NCBI GenBank assembly: GCA_021796155.1
Contig: JAJYOO010000168.1
Location: 1-6,038 of the forward strand
Reading direction: 5' to 3'
Length of the DNA: 6,038 nt
Source: Chloroflexota bacterium
GTDB taxonomy: Bacteria > Chloroflexota > Anaerolineae > Anaerolineales > Villigracilaceae
Part shown: in pieces, positions 5,715 to 6,038 of the stretch
Numbering within the stretch: position 1 is the stretch's first letter
How the letters are laid out: every line of letters begins with the position of its first letter
Program-made: the position numbers and the translations under genes
The notes under the pieces: generated by a model
The model's input: only the letters and a program-made list of their open reading frames with translations
Told to the model about the DNA's origin: nothing
Database searches by the model: none

Positions 5715-6038
5715 TTATTGGCAGAAAGATTGTTGGATGTAGGCGCTCATGCCCGCTTGAATAGTGGCGGATGAATTTGCCAGCCTGGTCAAATCATTGC
5801 AGGCCTGCGCTTTGAGAAACGCATCAGCGCCGATGATGCTGATCAACGGATGAATGCGATCGCGTTCGCCCAGCATCACATACGCGCGCAGGAAAGGCAT
5901 CCACTCCACGCGGTCCGCCGGATATAAACCTTTGCCCAACGCTTCATCGCCCAATTGAGCCACGGTCTTCCAATCGTTCTGCTGCGCGGCGAGCGAAGCC
6001 TTTTCGTAATAATAACACCAGCCATGTGACGGTTCGGG
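5715..6038 (-). CDS. C-terminal end of a larger protein with TPR-like helices (partial)
   Basis: The minus-strand frame is open from the right edge and ends with TAA at 5715-5717, giving the last 107 residues. They begin PEPSHGWCYYYEKASLAAQ, then QNDWKTVAQLGDEALGKG, and PADRVEWMPFLRAYVMLGE. The alternating helices with the DW-x-x-V-x-x-LGDEA pattern look like TPR repeats. I recall similar EPxHxWCYYYxKA tails at the C-termini of large membrane proteins from Anaerolineae, which may be glycosyltransferase-like, but only this tail is visible, so its function is not assigned. An internal GTG at 5963 could be mistaken for a start, but the frame and the similarity extend upstream through the edge. 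Confidence 0.7.
   Translation of the reverse strand, partial: PEPSHGWCYYYEKASLAAQQNDWKTVAQLGDEALGKGLYPADRVEWMPFLRAYVMLGERDRIHPLISIIGADAFLKAQACNDLTRLANSSATIQAGMSAYIQQSFCQ

Overview
The window looks like a fragment of a bacterial chromosome, most likely from the Chloroflexota (Anaerolineae-like). This is an inference from protein style: a GT39-type membrane glycosyltransferase with a PPLDFHSTRQL loop, and a C-terminal EPSHGWCYYYEKA domain I associate with that group. Scattered short palindromic repeats of the kind often seen in their genomes also fit. No rRNA, tRNA, CRISPR array or transposase gene is visible. Every substantial gene lies on the minus strand, so the window reads from right to left.

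In transcription order, the right edge (6038-5715) holds the C-terminal end of a larger, probably TPR-like protein. Two bases later comes a complete D-2-hydroxyacid dehydrogenase (5712-4756). A 146-bp miniature palindromic element with perfect 14-bp terminal inverted repeats (4612-4757) fills the next intergenic space. It is followed by a short-chain dehydrogenase (4599-3823). A two-gene MNT nucleotidyltransferase / HEPN module (3807-3077) is joined by a 4-bp ATGA overlap. Then come a DUF115/MptE-like protein (3005-2199), a GT39-like multi-pass membrane glycosyltransferase (2147-615) and, again through an ATGA overlap, a GT2 glycosyltransferase (618 to about 91). The last three genes and the two dehydrogenases read as part of a surface-glycan or glycoconjugate locus. 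The MNT-HEPN pair is a toxin-antitoxin-type passenger within it.

The left edge is odd. Bases 1 to about 105 encode, on the plus strand, the unmistakable start of a sulfatase (RPNFLFILTDDLDA...MPNLQKLM). This runs head-on into the GT2 gene, which loses its family-like C-terminus at the same spot. The two coding signals meet over about 15 bp that fit both families, which suggests a chimeric assembly join or a microhomology rearrangement.

Three different palindromic repeats occur within about 3.2 kb. Two of them sit in frame inside enzyme genes and are translated as extra loops (residues about 174-191 of the GT39 protein and 38-44 of the SDR). I found no convincing wholly new multi-gene system. 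The most useful leads are the left-edge junction, the coding repeats and the MNT-HEPN pair with its non-HepT HEPN motif.
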